Assembly: GCA_016720065.1 (NCBI GenBank)
Contig: JADJXY010000002.1
Span: forward strand, 757,001 to 821,000
Reading direction: 5' to 3'
Length of the DNA stretch: 64,000 nucleotides
Source: Betaproteobacteria bacterium
GTDB taxonomy: Bacteria; Pseudomonadota; Gammaproteobacteria; Burkholderiales; Rhodocyclaceae
Positions 1-7,573 of the stretch are shown here, piece by piece. Below the pieces are notes generated by a model. That model was not told the DNA's origin, made no database searches, and saw nothing but the letters and a program-made list of their open reading frames with translations. Numbering within the stretch: position 1 is the stretch's first letter; every line of letters starts with the position of its first letter. The position numbers were made by a program, and so were the translations under genes.

Positions 1-8
1 CAGCTAGG

Positions 9-33
9 CCTGCCCTGAGCCTGTCGAAGGGCG
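9..33. repeat. REP-like intergenic repeat, single copy
   Basis: A short segment reads CCTGCCCTGAGCC followed by TGTCGAAGGG. The same words in either orientation recur at 20528-20646 and 24609-24731, always between genes. Here it lies downstream of the efp stop codon. It looks like a unit of a dispersed palindromic repeat family. Its role is not visible; a transcript 3' end or a REP-type element is possible. Confidence 0.5.
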
Positions 34-100
34 CACTCCGCGCAGACAGTAGCCCCGCTACGACAAGCCGTGTGCAACGACGCTGGCGCGAGCCCGCACC

Positions 101-658
101 TTACTTGGTACGGCTGCGATATTCGTCGGTGCGAGTGTCGATTTCAATCTTGTCGCCGATTTCGACGAAGGCCGGTACCGGCAGTTCGAAGCCGGTGGCC
201 AGGCGGGCGGGCTTCATGACCTTGCCGGAGGTATCACCCTTGACGGCGGGTTCGGTGTATACGACCTCGCGCACGACGCTGTTGGGCAGTTCGACGGAGA
301 TGGCCTTGCCGTCGTAGAAGACGACTTCGCAGGGCAGGCCGTCTTCCAGGTACTTGAGGGCGTCGACCATGTTCTCGGCTTCCACCTCGAACTGGTTGTA
401 TTCAGCGTCCATGAACACGTACATGGGGTCGGCGAAGTAGGAGTAGGTCACTTCCTTTTTGTCGAGGATGACTTGCTCGAACTTGTCGTCGGCCTTGTAG
501 ACCGATTCCGACGGGGCGCCGGTGAGCAGGTTCTTGAGCTTCATCTTGACGACGGCGGCGTTGCGGCCGGACTTGTTGTATTCGGCCTTCTGCACCACGA
601 GCGGATCGTTGCCGACCATGATGACGTTGCCGGAGCGGAGTTCTTGAGCGGTCTTCAT
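101..658 (-). CDS. efp: Elongation factor P
   Basis: This 185-residue protein has the normal EF-P length and three-domain layout. It binds ribosomes stalled on polyproline stretches and stimulates peptide-bond formation. The N-terminal loop reads YNKSGRNAA, with arginine at position 32, the residue that carries rhamnose in EarP-type bacteria rather than the lysine used by EpmA-type bacteria. The C-terminal part (about 130-185, ending DEYRSRTK) matches the OB-fold domain. The next gene upstream on the same strand encodes EarP, the enzyme that modifies this arginine, which supports both assignments. A TATAAT element overlaps the earP stop, so efp may have its own promoter as well as earP read-through. 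Confidence 0.97.
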   Translation of the reverse strand: MKTAQELRSGNVIMVGNDPLVVQKAEYNKSGRNAAVVKMKLKNLLTGAPSESVYKADDKFEQVILDKKEVTYSYFADPMYVFMDAEYNQFEVEAENMVDALKYLEDGLPCEVVFYDGKAISVELPNSVVREVVYTEPAVKGDTSGKVMKPARLATGFELPVPAFVEIGDKIEIDTRTDEYRSRTK

Positions 659-704
659 ACTGGAAATTCCGAAAATCGGTGGGACGGGAAATGGGAAACG
701 TTAA

Positions 705-710
705 ATTATA
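705..710 (-). promoter_or_regulatory. Candidate -10 element for efp
   Basis: On the minus strand the hexamer TATAAT lies 47-52 bases before the efp start and overlaps the last codons of earP. No convincing -35 box is seen 16-18 bases upstream, so this is only a candidate. It would let efp be transcribed more strongly than earP. Confidence 0.35.
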
Positions 711-1797
711 ACTCTTTGGCACAAAAATTGACGAGATTTGCGGCTAAATCCGGCTGGGCAGCCAGGCTGCTGGCCCAGCGACGATTGTGGGCGGCGATGG
801 CCGGCAGATGGGTGAGGAAGGCGGGCCAGCGGGGGCCTACGTTGGCGCCTTGGTTCCAGGCGTGAAAGAAGCCTTCGACCGCTTCACTGGCTGTTTTGGG
901 AAGGCCATGGCGATAGCGGTCCAGAAAAGCGTCCAGCTTCGCCAGGTGGGCGGCATCGTCCTGAGGGTAGATTTGCCAGACGAAGGGCCGTGCGGCCCAT
1001 TGGGCACGTACGAAAGAGTCTTCGCCGCGGACGAAATTGAGATCGCAGCTCCAGAGCAGGCGATCGTATTCCGGCTGGGGCAGGAAAGGAATCGGCCGTA
1101 CCGTAAGTGGGCCGCAGCGCCAGGGGCCATTGCCCCCGAGATGGCGCGCAACGGCCGCGACGGGCTTGCCTGGCGGCACATGGCAGGTCACGGGGCGGTT
1201 CCCCGCGGCCCAGGCGTCGAGCAATTCCGCCACCGGGGCAGTGTCGTAGCAGAACAGGCTGACCTCCAGTGCCTGGCGGGCGGGCTGGGTAGCAAGGAAG
1301 ACATCTCTTGCGGCCAAGAGATTCCGTTCGCGCAATAGCCCGCCCGTCCCGGCGGTAAATCCGGGAAGAAAGAAGTGCTTGACCAGGCGCAGGGCGGGGT
1401 GAGGCGAGGAAAGGCCGTGGCAGGATTCCACCCAGGGTTCCGCCGACAGGTACTCCAGGTTGAGCCAGCGCGGGGCAGGGTTGCAGGAGGCCATGGCGCG
1501 CTGGTAATTGGCGGGAAGTTCGCAGGCGAAGGCCTCGATGACGACGGACGCTGGCGCTACGCCGGGAAACCTGGCGGGCCATCGACGAATATCGACCCCG
1601 GCAACGCGCTGCTCGTCGTGGTTGACGACCACTCCGGGCTGTAGCGGCACCAGGGCGGCAAGATCGTCCACCCACAGTCGCACCGGCAGGGCGTGCTCCG
1701 CCGCCAGCTGCCGGGCCAGCCGCCAGCAAACTCCGATGTCGCCGTAGTTATCGATGACGCGGCAGAAGATGTCCCAAGGAGCCTGCATGGGCGCCAT
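706..1797 (-). CDS. earP: EF-P arginine rhamnosyltransferase EarP
   Basis: This 363-residue protein begins MAPMQAPWDIFCRVIDNYGD, the typical EarP (formerly DUF2331) N-terminus. EarP transfers rhamnose from dTDP-rhamnose to Arg32 of EF-P, which activates it; the enzyme has a GT-B fold and is cytosolic. A C-terminal stretch around residues 290-315 (FVRGEDSFVRAQWAARPFVW) matches the conserved nucleotide-sugar site of the family. The start was set at 1797 because the longer open frame runs into the divergent glycosylase gene; an ATG at 1788 is the alternative. efp lies directly downstream, so enzyme and substrate are co-located. Confidence 0.93.
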   Translation of the reverse strand: MAPMQAPWDIFCRVIDNYGDIGVCWRLARQLAAEHALPVRLWVDDLAALVPLQPGVVVNHDEQRVAGVDIRRWPARFPGVAPASVVIEAFACELPANYQRAMASCNPAPRWLNLEYLSAEPWVESCHGLSSPHPALRLVKHFFLPGFTAGTGGLLRERNLLAARDVFLATQPARQALEVSLFCYDTAPVAELLDAWAAGNRPVTCHVPPGKPVAAVARHLGGNGPWRCGPLTVRPIPFLPQPEYDRLLWSCDLNFVRGEDSFVRAQWAARPFVWQIYPQDDAAHLAKLDAFLDRYRHGLPKTASEAVEGFFHAWNQGANVGPRWPAFLTHLPAIAAHNRRWASSLAAQPDLAANLVNFCAKEL

Positions 1798-1812
1798 GTT
1801 AACATCCTGGCC

Positions 1813-2463
1813 ATGCCCGAATTCATCTCTCCTGGCGACTGTACCGCCTGTCCGCGCCTTGCCGGGCATCTGCAAATCCTGCGACAGCGGGACCCTGCAT
1901 GGCATTGCCTGCCCGTGCCGGCCTTCGGCGCGCTCTCCGCCCGTCTGCTGGTGGTGGGCCTGGCGCCGGGGGAGAAGGGAGCCAACCGCACAGGCCGGCC
2001 GTTTACCGGCGACGTGGCCGGGGAATTGCTGTACCCGGCCCTGCACCGCTTCGGCTTTGCCAGCGTCGGTGAGCCCCTGGGTGCCCATGGCTGGGCCAAT
2101 CCGGCCATGGCGCTCGCCGACTGCCGCATCACCAATGCCGTGCGCTGCCTGCCGCCGGCCAACAAGCCGACGACGCCGGAGATCCGCCAGTGCAATGGCC
2201 ACCTCAAGGCCGAACTGGCGGCCATGCCTCGGCTCAAGGCCATCGTTGCCCTGGGTGCCATCGCCCATCAGGCGGTGTTGTGGGCCTACGGACTCAAAGT
2301 CCGGGAGCGGGTCTTCGCCCACAACGTCCAGCACGATCTGTCGGGTGGGCCGCGGCTTTTCGACAGCTACCATTGCAGCGGCTACAACTGGCGCACCGGG
2401 CGTCTTTCCCGGGAAAGCTTCGAGGCGGTGTTCGACGGGGTGCGCCGCTACCTTGACACATGA
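1813..2463 (+). CDS. Uracil-DNA glycosylase, family 5 (UdgB)
   Basis: This 216-residue protein excises uracil and other deaminated bases from DNA. Near residue 50 it has GLAPGEKGANRTGRPF, the family 5 motif 1, in which the catalytic acidic residue of family 4 is absent. Near the C-terminus it has YHCSGYNWRTGRLS, the family 5 HCSxxN(x)TGRL motif. CTACPRL at residues 10-16 and other cysteines fit an iron-sulfur cluster. The start at 1813 leaves 15 bases between this gene and divergent earP. The stop overlaps the uvrC start by four bases (ATGA), so two DNA-repair genes are probably translated together. Confidence 0.9.
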   Translation: MPEFISPGDCTACPRLAGHLQILRQRDPAWHCLPVPAFGALSARLLVVGLAPGEKGANRTGRPFTGDVAGELLYPALHRFGFASVGEPLGAHGWANPAMALADCRITNAVRCLPPANKPTTPEIRQCNGHLKAELAAMPRLKAIVALGAIAHQAVLWAYGLKVRERVFAHNVQHDLSGGPRLFDSYHCSGYNWRTGRLSRESFEAVFDGVRRYLDT

Positions 2464-4292
2464 GTTCGGACAAGCCGGCGAGCGCCTTCGACGCCAAGGC
2501 CTTCCTGTCCAGCCTGACCGAACTGCCGGGCGTCTACCGCATGCTCGACGCCGGCGGCCACGTCCTCTACGTGGGCAAGGCCAAGAACCTGAAAAAGCGG
2601 GTGTCGTCCTACTTCCGGGAAAACCTGCCGAGTCCGCGCATCGCCCACATGGTGAGCCAGATCGCCCAGGTCGAGACGACGGCCACCCGTTCCGAGGCCG
2701 AAGCGCTGCTGCTGGAAAACAACCTCATCAAGTCGCTGAACCCGCGCTACAACATCCTTTTTCGCGACGACAAGTCCTACCCCTACATCATCCTCACCCG
2801 GGACGAATTCCCTCGGCTGGGCTTCTTTCGCGGCAACCCGGATCGCAAGGCCGAGTATTTCGGGCCGTACCCGTCGGCCTGGGCGGTGCGCGACGGCATG
2901 CAGACCCTGCAGAAAATGTTTCGCCTGCGCACCTGCGAGGACAGCGTTTTCGCCAATCGCTCGCGGCCCTGTCTTCTCTTTCAGATCCGCCGCTGCAGCG
3001 GGCCCTGCGTCGGTCATGTCACGGCCGAGGACTACGCTCGGGACGTGCAACTGGCCGCCATGTTCCTCCATGGCCGCCAGCAGGAGGTCATCAAGCGACT
3101 GAGCAAGTCCATGGAGGAGGCGTCGGCCCGGTTGGCCTTCGAGATGGCTGCCCTCTACCGGGACCAGATTCAGTCCCTGCGGCAGGTGCAGGAAAAGCAG
3201 TTCGTCTCCAGCGCCAAGGGCGAGGACGTCGATATCGTCGTCGCCCTGCGGGAGGCCGGGCAGTTGTGCGTCAACCTGGCCATGGTGCGCGGGGGACGCC
3301 ATCTGGGCGACCGGCCGCAATTCCCGACCAACGCCGGGGATTCGACCCCGGCGGACGCGGTAGCTGCCTTCCTGCAACAGCATTACGCCGTCCATCCGGC
3401 GCCGGCGCGGGTTTTCGTCTCGCCACCGCCGACGGAGGAGGAGGGAAGTGACGCCGCAGCCGTGCTGGCGGAACTGGCCGGGCGGGCCGTACCCGTGCTG
3501 GAACCCCGGTCGGTGGTCCATCGCACCTGGGTCGACATGGCCCTGCAGAACGCCCGGCTCGCCATCGTCGCCCGCAACCAGGCGGCGGCCCAGCAGGAGC
3601 AGCGCCTCGCTGCCCTGCAGGAGGCGCTGGGGCTCACCGAGGCCGTTGCCCGCATTGAATGCTTCGACATCAGTCACACCCAAGGTGAGGCCACCGTGGC
3701 CTCCTGCGTGGTTTATCAGGGCAACGGCATGAAGAAGGCCGACTACCGGCGCTTCAATATCCGCGACATCCAGCCGGGTGACGACTACGCGGCCATGCGC
3801 CAGGCGGTGAGCCGGCGCTACGACAGCGTGGCGGCCGGGGAAGGGACGGCACCGGACCTCATCCTCATCGACGGCGGCAAGGGCCAGGTGGGCGTCGCCT
3901 ACGAAGCCCTGACCGACCTGGGGCTGGGCGACCTGCCCATGATAGGCGTGGCCAAGGGGGAGGGTAGGAAGCCAGGTCTGGAATCCCTGATTTTCCCGGA
4001 CGGCCGCGAGCCGCTACAATTGCCGCCCGAACACCCGGCTCTGCATCTGATCCAGGAAATCCGCGACGAAGCTCACCGCTTTGCCATCACCGGCCATCGT
4101 GCCCGGAGGGGCAAGGCGCGCAATACCTCCAAGCTGGAAAGCCTGCCCGGCATTGGGCCGGCCCGGCGCAAGGCCCTGGTGGCGCAGTTCGGTGGGCTTC
4201 CAGGGGTGCTCGCCGCCAGCCCCGAGCAGTTGGCGGCAGTGCCGGGAATCAGCCGGGAACTGGCGGATAAAATCTACGCTGCATTACACTGA
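2460..4292 (+). CDS. uvrC: UvrABC system protein C
   Basis: The 610-residue nuclease subunit of nucleotide excision repair makes the 3' and then 5' incisions beside a lesion. The N-terminal GIY-YIG domain starts near residue 22 (GVYRM, then VLYVGKAKNLKKRV). A UVR domain (UvrB contact) lies near 210-245. The RNase H-like C-terminal nuclease begins near ECFDISHTQGE at about 400, with the catalytic Asp visible. Two helix-hairpin-helix motifs (LPGIGPARRKAL, VPGISRELADKI) close the protein. The length is normal. It overlaps the upstream glycosylase gene and is followed after 3 bases by pgsA; uvrC-pgsA adjacency is common in proteobacteria. Confidence 0.98.
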   Translation: MSSDKPASAFDAKAFLSSLTELPGVYRMLDAGGHVLYVGKAKNLKKRVSSYFRENLPSPRIAHMVSQIAQVETTATRSEAEALLLENNLIKSLNPRYNILFRDDKSYPYIILTRDEFPRLGFFRGNPDRKAEYFGPYPSAWAVRDGMQTLQKMFRLRTCEDSVFANRSRPCLLFQIRRCSGPCVGHVTAEDYARDVQLAAMFLHGRQQEVIKRLSKSMEEASARLAFEMAALYRDQIQSLRQVQEKQFVSSAKGEDVDIVVALREAGQLCVNLAMVRGGRHLGDRPQFPTNAGDSTPADAVAAFLQQHYAVHPAPARVFVSPPPTEEEGSDAAAVLAELAGRAVPVLEPRSVVHRTWVDMALQNARLAIVARNQAAAQQEQRLAALQEALGLTEAVARIECFDISHTQGEATVASCVVYQGNGMKKADYRRFNIRDIQPGDDYAAMRQAVSRRYDSVAAGEGTAPDLILIDGGKGQVGVAYEALTDLGLGDLPMIGVAKGEGRKPGLESLIFPDGREPLQLPPEHPALHLIQEIRDEAHRFAITGHRARRGKARNTSKLESLPGIGPARRKALVAQFGGLPGVLAASPEQLAAVPGISRELADKIYAALH

Positions 4293-4295
4293 CGC

Positions 4296-4877
4296 ATGCC
4301 ATTCAACCTACCCATCTTTCTAACCTGGCTGCGTATCGTCGCCATTCCCCTGCTGATCGGGATCTACTATCTGCCTGTCGACTGGGCGACCCTGCAGGAA
4401 CGCAACCTGGCCGCCACCCTGATCTTCATTTCGGCGGCGCTGACCGACTGGGCGGACGGCTACCTCGCCCGCAAGCTCAACCAGACCTCGGCCTTTGGCG
4501 CTTTTCTGGATCCGGTGGCGGACAAGCTCATGGTGGCGGCGGCCCTCATCATCCTGGTGCAGCTTGACCGGACCGACGCCATCGTTGCCGGCATCATCAT
4601 CGGCCGCGAGATCACCATTTCTGCCCTGCGGGAATGGATGGCCAGCATCGGGGCACGCAAGAGCGTCGCGGTCTCGATGATCGGCAAGATCAAGACCACG
4701 GCTCAAATGATTGCCATCCCCATGCTTCTGTATCACGCCCCGATCGACGGCATCGATATTCACCGCTTCGGCACCTGGTTGATCTGGGTCGCCGCCCTGT
4801 TGACGCTCTGGTCCATGGGTTACTACCTGCGGCGAGCCTGGCCGGAGATTGCGAGCAGGGCCGGCGACCTCCCTTGA
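4296..4877 (+). CDS. pgsA: CDP-diacylglycerol--glycerol-3-phosphate 3-phosphatidyltransferase
   Basis: This 193-residue inner-membrane enzyme makes phosphatidylglycerol phosphate from CDP-diacylglycerol and glycerol 3-phosphate, the committed step to PG and cardiolipin. The CDP-alcohol phosphatidyltransferase signature is complete: DWADGYLARKLNQTSAFGAF followed by LDPVADKLM, giving the DxxDG..AR..G..D..D pattern near residues 50-78. Several hydrophobic segments surround it. It lies 3 bases after uvrC and ends just before the tRNA promoter, whose -35 box overlaps the pgsA stop. Confidence 0.96.
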   Translation: MPFNLPIFLTWLRIVAIPLLIGIYYLPVDWATLQERNLAATLIFISAALTDWADGYLARKLNQTSAFGAFLDPVADKLMVAAALIILVQLDRTDAIVAGIIIGREITISALREWMASIGARKSVAVSMIGKIKTTAQMIAIPMLLYHAPIDGIDIHRFGTWLIWVAALLTLWSMGYYLRRAWPEIASRAGDLP

Positions 4878-4901
4878 CATCGCACTGCCAGCGCCTATAA
4901 T
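4874..4901 (+). promoter_or_regulatory. Sigma-70 promoter of the tRNA cluster
   Basis: A perfect -35 TTGACA (4874-4879) and perfect -10 TATAAT (4896-4901) are separated by 16 bases. The predicted start lies about 8 bases before tRNA-Gly. This is a consensus-strength promoter, as expected for stable RNA genes. Confidence 0.9.
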
Positions 4902-4917
4902 GCCGGCTCTGTTCAAC

Positions 4918-4993
4918 GCGGCAGTAGCTCAGTTGGTAGAGCGCAACCTTGCCAAGGTTGAGGTCGAGAGTTCGAGACTCTTCTGCCGCTCCA
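4918..4993 (+). tRNA. tRNA-Gly (GCC)
   Basis: A 76-base cloverleaf with acceptor stem GCGGCAG / CTGCCGC, D-loop AGCTCAGTTGGTAGAGC, anticodon loop TTGCCAA with anticodon GCC, T-loop GTTCGAGAC and encoded CCA. It is identical to the copy at 5136-5211. Confidence 0.97.
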
Positions 4994-5001
4994 AGAATTT
5001 C

Positions 5002-5026
5002 GGGGAAAGCATGGCTTTCCCCTTTT
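5002..5026 (+). terminator. Hairpin with T-run between tRNA-Gly and tRNA-Cys
   Basis: GGGGAAAGC, a 3-base loop ATG, then GCTTTCCCC and four T. The 9-bp perfect stem looks like an intrinsic terminator inside the tRNA cluster. It may terminate partly and so set the first tRNA-Gly higher than the rest, or act as a processing signal. Confidence 0.7.
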
Positions 5027-5054
5027 AGTTGCACCTGATACAGTTTTTCGACAC

Positions 5055-5128
5055 GGCGCGATAGCAAAGCGGTTATGCACCGGATTGCAAATCCGTGTAG
5101 GTCGGTTCGACTCCGGCTCGCGCCTCCA
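5055..5128 (+). tRNA. tRNA-Cys (GCA)
   Basis: A 74-base cloverleaf with acceptor GGCGCGA / TCGCGCC, anticodon loop TTGCAAA with anticodon GCA, T-loop GTTCGACTC and encoded CCA. No separate promoter is obvious; it is probably read from 4874-4901 through the hairpin at 5002. Confidence 0.96.
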
Positions 5129-5135
5129 GGAATAC

Positions 5136-5211
5136 GCGGCAGTAGCTCAGTTGGTAGAGCGCAACCTTGCCAAGGTTGAGGTCGAGAGTTCGAGACTCTT
5201 CTGCCGCTCCA
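5136..5211 (+). tRNA. tRNA-Gly (GCC), second identical copy
   Basis: This copy is base-for-base the same as 4918-4993, with anticodon GCC and encoded CCA. It begins 7 bases after tRNA-Cys, so the two are one transcript. Confidence 0.97.
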
Positions 5212-5218
5212 GTACGAA

Positions 5219-5246
5219 GGGAAAGCGCTGGCCGCTTTCCCTTTTT
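5219..5246 (+). terminator. Intrinsic terminator after second tRNA-Gly
   Basis: GGGAAAGCG, a 5-base loop, CGCTTTCCC and then five T. The stem resembles that at 5002-5026, as if the Gly gene and its terminator were duplicated together. Confidence 0.75.
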
Positions 5247-5275
5247 CATATCCCCGGACCTATAATCCGCCCGCC

Positions 5276-5360
5276 GCCCGGGTGGTGAAATTGGTAAACA
5301 CAGCGGACTTAAAATCCGCCGGAGCAATCCTTGACGGTTCAAGTCCGTTCCCGGGCACCA
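5276..5360 (+). tRNA. tRNA-Leu (UAA)
   Basis: An 85-base tRNA with acceptor GCCCGGG / CCCGGGC, anticodon loop CTTAAAA (anticodon UAA), a class II variable arm and encoded CCA. A TATAAT at 5261-5266 lies just upstream and could be its own -10, since a terminator precedes it; the -35 is poor. Confidence 0.95.
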
Positions 5361-5372
5361 GTCTGATGCACG

Positions 5373-5810
5373 ATGATCATTTACGACTTGCTGTGTGAAA
5401 ACGACCACCGAATGGAAGGGTGGTTCTCCGGACCCGAGGATTATGATTTCCAACTGGATCAGGGTCTGATCCGCTGCCCGCATTGCGATACGCCGGCCGT
5501 TCGGCGCGTTCCGTCCGCGGTTGCGTTGGCGTCCGGGACCCGGGCCGAGCCTGCCGCCATGACGAGCGTTGCAGCACTGCCGGCGGATTCCCAGGCGATG
5601 GGGCTCTACCGGCAATTGGTGGGTGCGTTGATGGCTTCCACAGAAGATGTCGGCACGGCCTTTGCCGAAGAAGCGCGCAAGATCCATTACCGCGAAGCCC
5701 CGGAGCGGGGTATCCGAGGCAGTGCCACGGATGAGGAATTCGATGCCTTGCGGGACGAGGGCATAGAACTTATCCGTCTGCCCATCGTCGGCAAGCGCAA
5801 GCTTTCCTGA
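5373..5810 (+). CDS. DUF1178 family protein
   Basis: This 145-residue protein begins MIIYDLLCENDHRMEGWF and has CPHC at about residues 34-37, the pattern of the DUF1178 family. The paired cysteines near the N-terminus suggest a small zinc ribbon. The C-terminal part (residues 90-145) is acidic and conserved in style, ending GIELIRLPIVGKRKLS. The biochemical function of the family is unknown to me. It starts 12 bases after tRNA-Leu and is followed by a DnaJ-like gene. Confidence 0.85.
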   Translation: MIIYDLLCENDHRMEGWFSGPEDYDFQLDQGLIRCPHCDTPAVRRVPSAVALASGTRAEPAAMTSVAALPADSQAMGLYRQLVGALMASTEDVGTAFAEEARKIHYREAPERGIRGSATDEEFDALRDEGIELIRLPIVGKRKLS

Positions 5811-5892
5811 AGCTGTTCGTGCGCGGCGTTCCGGGCGGCGAAGGCCCGTCGCCTCAGGGTAAAATAGGCCCCCTTCTGCCCTTTCCGCCCTG

Positions 5893-6933
5893 ATGGATTC
5901 CCTTACCGTTCTCGGACTCAGCCCCGGTGCCTCGCCGCAGGAAATCAAGCGTGCCTATCGGCGCTTGGCCATGGCCTGGCATCCGGATCGCAATACGGCG
6001 CCCGAAGCCACGGAACGTTTCAAGGCCATTCGCGCCGCCTACGACGATCTCCAGGAACTTCAGGCAGAAGCCGAAACGACCGATGAGGAGAGTGCTGGCG
6101 ACCCTGCCCCGGAGCAGGCAGAGCCCGCCCCGCCTGAAATGCCGCGGGCGCCGGATATCCGCATGGTGCTCGAAGTTGGCCTCGCCGAGGGTATGGCAGG
6201 CTGCAGAAAGGCAGTCCTGGTTCGCCGGGGGCACCCCTGTCCGACCTGTGACGGGAGCGGCGAAGCGGGAATCAGTCGCTCTCGCCTTTGTGAGGCCTGT
6301 CATGGCAGCGGCCGCGTCCGTAACCGCAAGGGCGGTCTGGAGCGCTGTGGCCAATGCCAGGGGCGGGGATTCTTCAGCGAGCGTATTTGCCCTGATTGCG
6401 AAGGAAGCGGTCGGGACACCGCCGATGTCCGTCTGGAGGTTCAGGTACCGCCAGGCCTGCTGCCCGACGATGAACTCAGGCTGGCCGGGCAGGGGGAGCC
6501 GGGAAGCGAAGGCCTTGCTCCGGGGGATCTCTTTCTTTGCCTTCGCATCACCCCTCACCCCTGGCTGGAACTGGTGGGGCGCAACCTTTCCCTGCGGCTG
6601 CCGGTGAGCATTCTCACCCTTTTGGCGGGTGGGGACATCGCACTCCCGTTGCCGCACGATCAAGTGACGCTGCGCGTCGATGCGGGCGGAATCGAAGAAA
6701 GGCAGATCATTCTCTCCGGCAAGGGCTACCCTGGGCGCCCTGGTATGGCAGCCGGCGACCTCGTCGTTACCCTCGAGCCGGTGGTGCCGCAAGAAATTCC
6801 CTCCGCCCAGCGCAGCCTGCTCGCCAGGGCCCAGGCTGGCCTGGATGTCCGGCTGTCCGAGTGTCTGCCCGAGATTGCAGCCTGGCAGCGGCGCCTGTCA
6901 GGCAGTGGTGTCGACCAGCGTACCGGGGGTTGA
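5893..6933 (+). CDS. DnaJ-like co-chaperone with zinc-finger repeats
   Basis: The 346-residue protein starts with a J domain (residues 1-60) with the HPD motif at 30-32, the DnaK-contacting triad. After an acidic, proline-rich linker it has four CxxCxGxG-type repeats (CPTCDGSG, CEACHGSG, CGQCQGRG, CPDCEGSG) and DnaJ-like C-terminal substrate-binding domains. It differs from true DnaJ in lacking a Gly/Phe region after the J domain and in having a short linker, so it is a DnaJ paralogue rather than the main DnaJ. The last 36 bases overlap the end of the convergent gene at 6898. Confidence 0.85.
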   Translation: MDSLTVLGLSPGASPQEIKRAYRRLAMAWHPDRNTAPEATERFKAIRAAYDDLQELQAEAETTDEESAGDPAPEQAEPAPPEMPRAPDIRMVLEVGLAEGMAGCRKAVLVRRGHPCPTCDGSGEAGISRSRLCEACHGSGRVRNRKGGLERCGQCQGRGFFSERICPDCEGSGRDTADVRLEVQVPPGLLPDDELRLAGQGEPGSEGLAPGDLFLCLRITPHPWLELVGRNLSLRLPVSILTLLAGGDIALPLPHDQVTLRVDAGGIEERQIILSGKGYPGRPGMAAGDLVVTLEPVVPQEIPSAQRSLLARAQAGLDVRLSECLPEIAAWQRRLSGSGVDQRTGG

Positions 6934-7287
6934 GGCAGAACCGGTCGTCACGACCACGGTACTTGCCCCGGCGGAATCCCGGGTGGCTTCGACCACGCGA
7001 TCATAGACTCCCGCGAGATGGTCGGCGGTGCGGGAAAACACCTCCTGGCCCGCCAGGCCCCGCCGGGCGACTTCGGCGGCACCGTCTGCCTGATCGGATT
7101 GGACCTGGAGACTGCGGGCGTTTTCATTGGCCTGGTCGGCGACCCGCTGCGCGCCTGCGGCGCGACGCCGAAGTTCCTGAGCGGCTTGCTCAGCCTGATC
7201 CGCGGTGCGCCTTGCCTGTTGTGACTGCAACTGCTGGAAGGCGTCGCTCGTCGCGCTGGCCCGGCCAGAAAGAGGACTGACTGCCAT
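6898..7287 (-). CDS. Small hypothetical helical protein
   Basis: The 129-residue protein starts MAVSPLSGRASATSDAF. It has a long alanine/glutamine/arginine-rich stretch (residues 18-80) that reads as a coiled coil, then a threonine/serine-rich tail. There is no signal peptide or known motif. The start at 7287 was chosen because the upstream open frame overlaps a second small gene. That neighbour also starts MAV and also ends with a TxGTxV-like tail, so the two may be distant relatives in one transcript. The stop overlaps the convergent DnaJ-like gene by 36 bases. Confidence 0.55.
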   Translation of the reverse strand: MAVSPLSGRASATSDAFQQLQSQQARRTADQAEQAAQELRRRAAGAQRVADQANENARSLQVQSDQADGAAEVARRGLAGQEVFSRTADHLAGVYDRVVEATRDSAGASTVVVTTGSASTPGTLVDTTA

Positions 7288-7310
7288 GGGCGTCTCGTCC
7301 AGAAGAACGT

Positions 7311-7508
7311 TCAGGCCGTGACGTTGATGACCGTCCCGGTGGTCTGACCTTCGGCATTGACGACCGGGCGGGAAGTGTCCTCCTCCGGTTCCCGGGGTGC
7401 GGCGGCTTTTTCCTCCCGCTCGGCGGCGCGGAGCTGCTGGTTTTCCGAAACCCGCTGCGCGAAGGCTTGTTCCGCAGCGGAGGACGATGCGACTCGATCG
7501 ACAGCCAT
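7311..7508 (-). CDS. Small hypothetical protein
   Basis: This 65-residue protein starts MAVDRVASSSAAEQAF and is rich in Ala, Glu and Arg with a predicted helix at 8-40, ending TTGTVINVTA. AGGAGA lies 5-10 bases before the ATG on the minus strand, a good ribosome-binding site. I recognise no family. It precedes the 129-residue gene by 23 bases on the same strand. Confidence 0.55.
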   Translation of the reverse strand: MAVDRVASSSAAEQAFAQRVSENQQLRAAEREEKAAAPREPEEDTSRPVVNAEGQTTGTVINVTA

Positions 7509-7573
7509 GATGTTCTCCTGGGGAAAGCGACGCTTCTACTTTACACCCTGCTTGGAATTTGCACAGCCGGCCT

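Noticed and set aside
1798..2373. N-terminal extension of earP
   Set aside because: The extended frame overlaps the glycosylase gene and the EarP family starts at about 1797.
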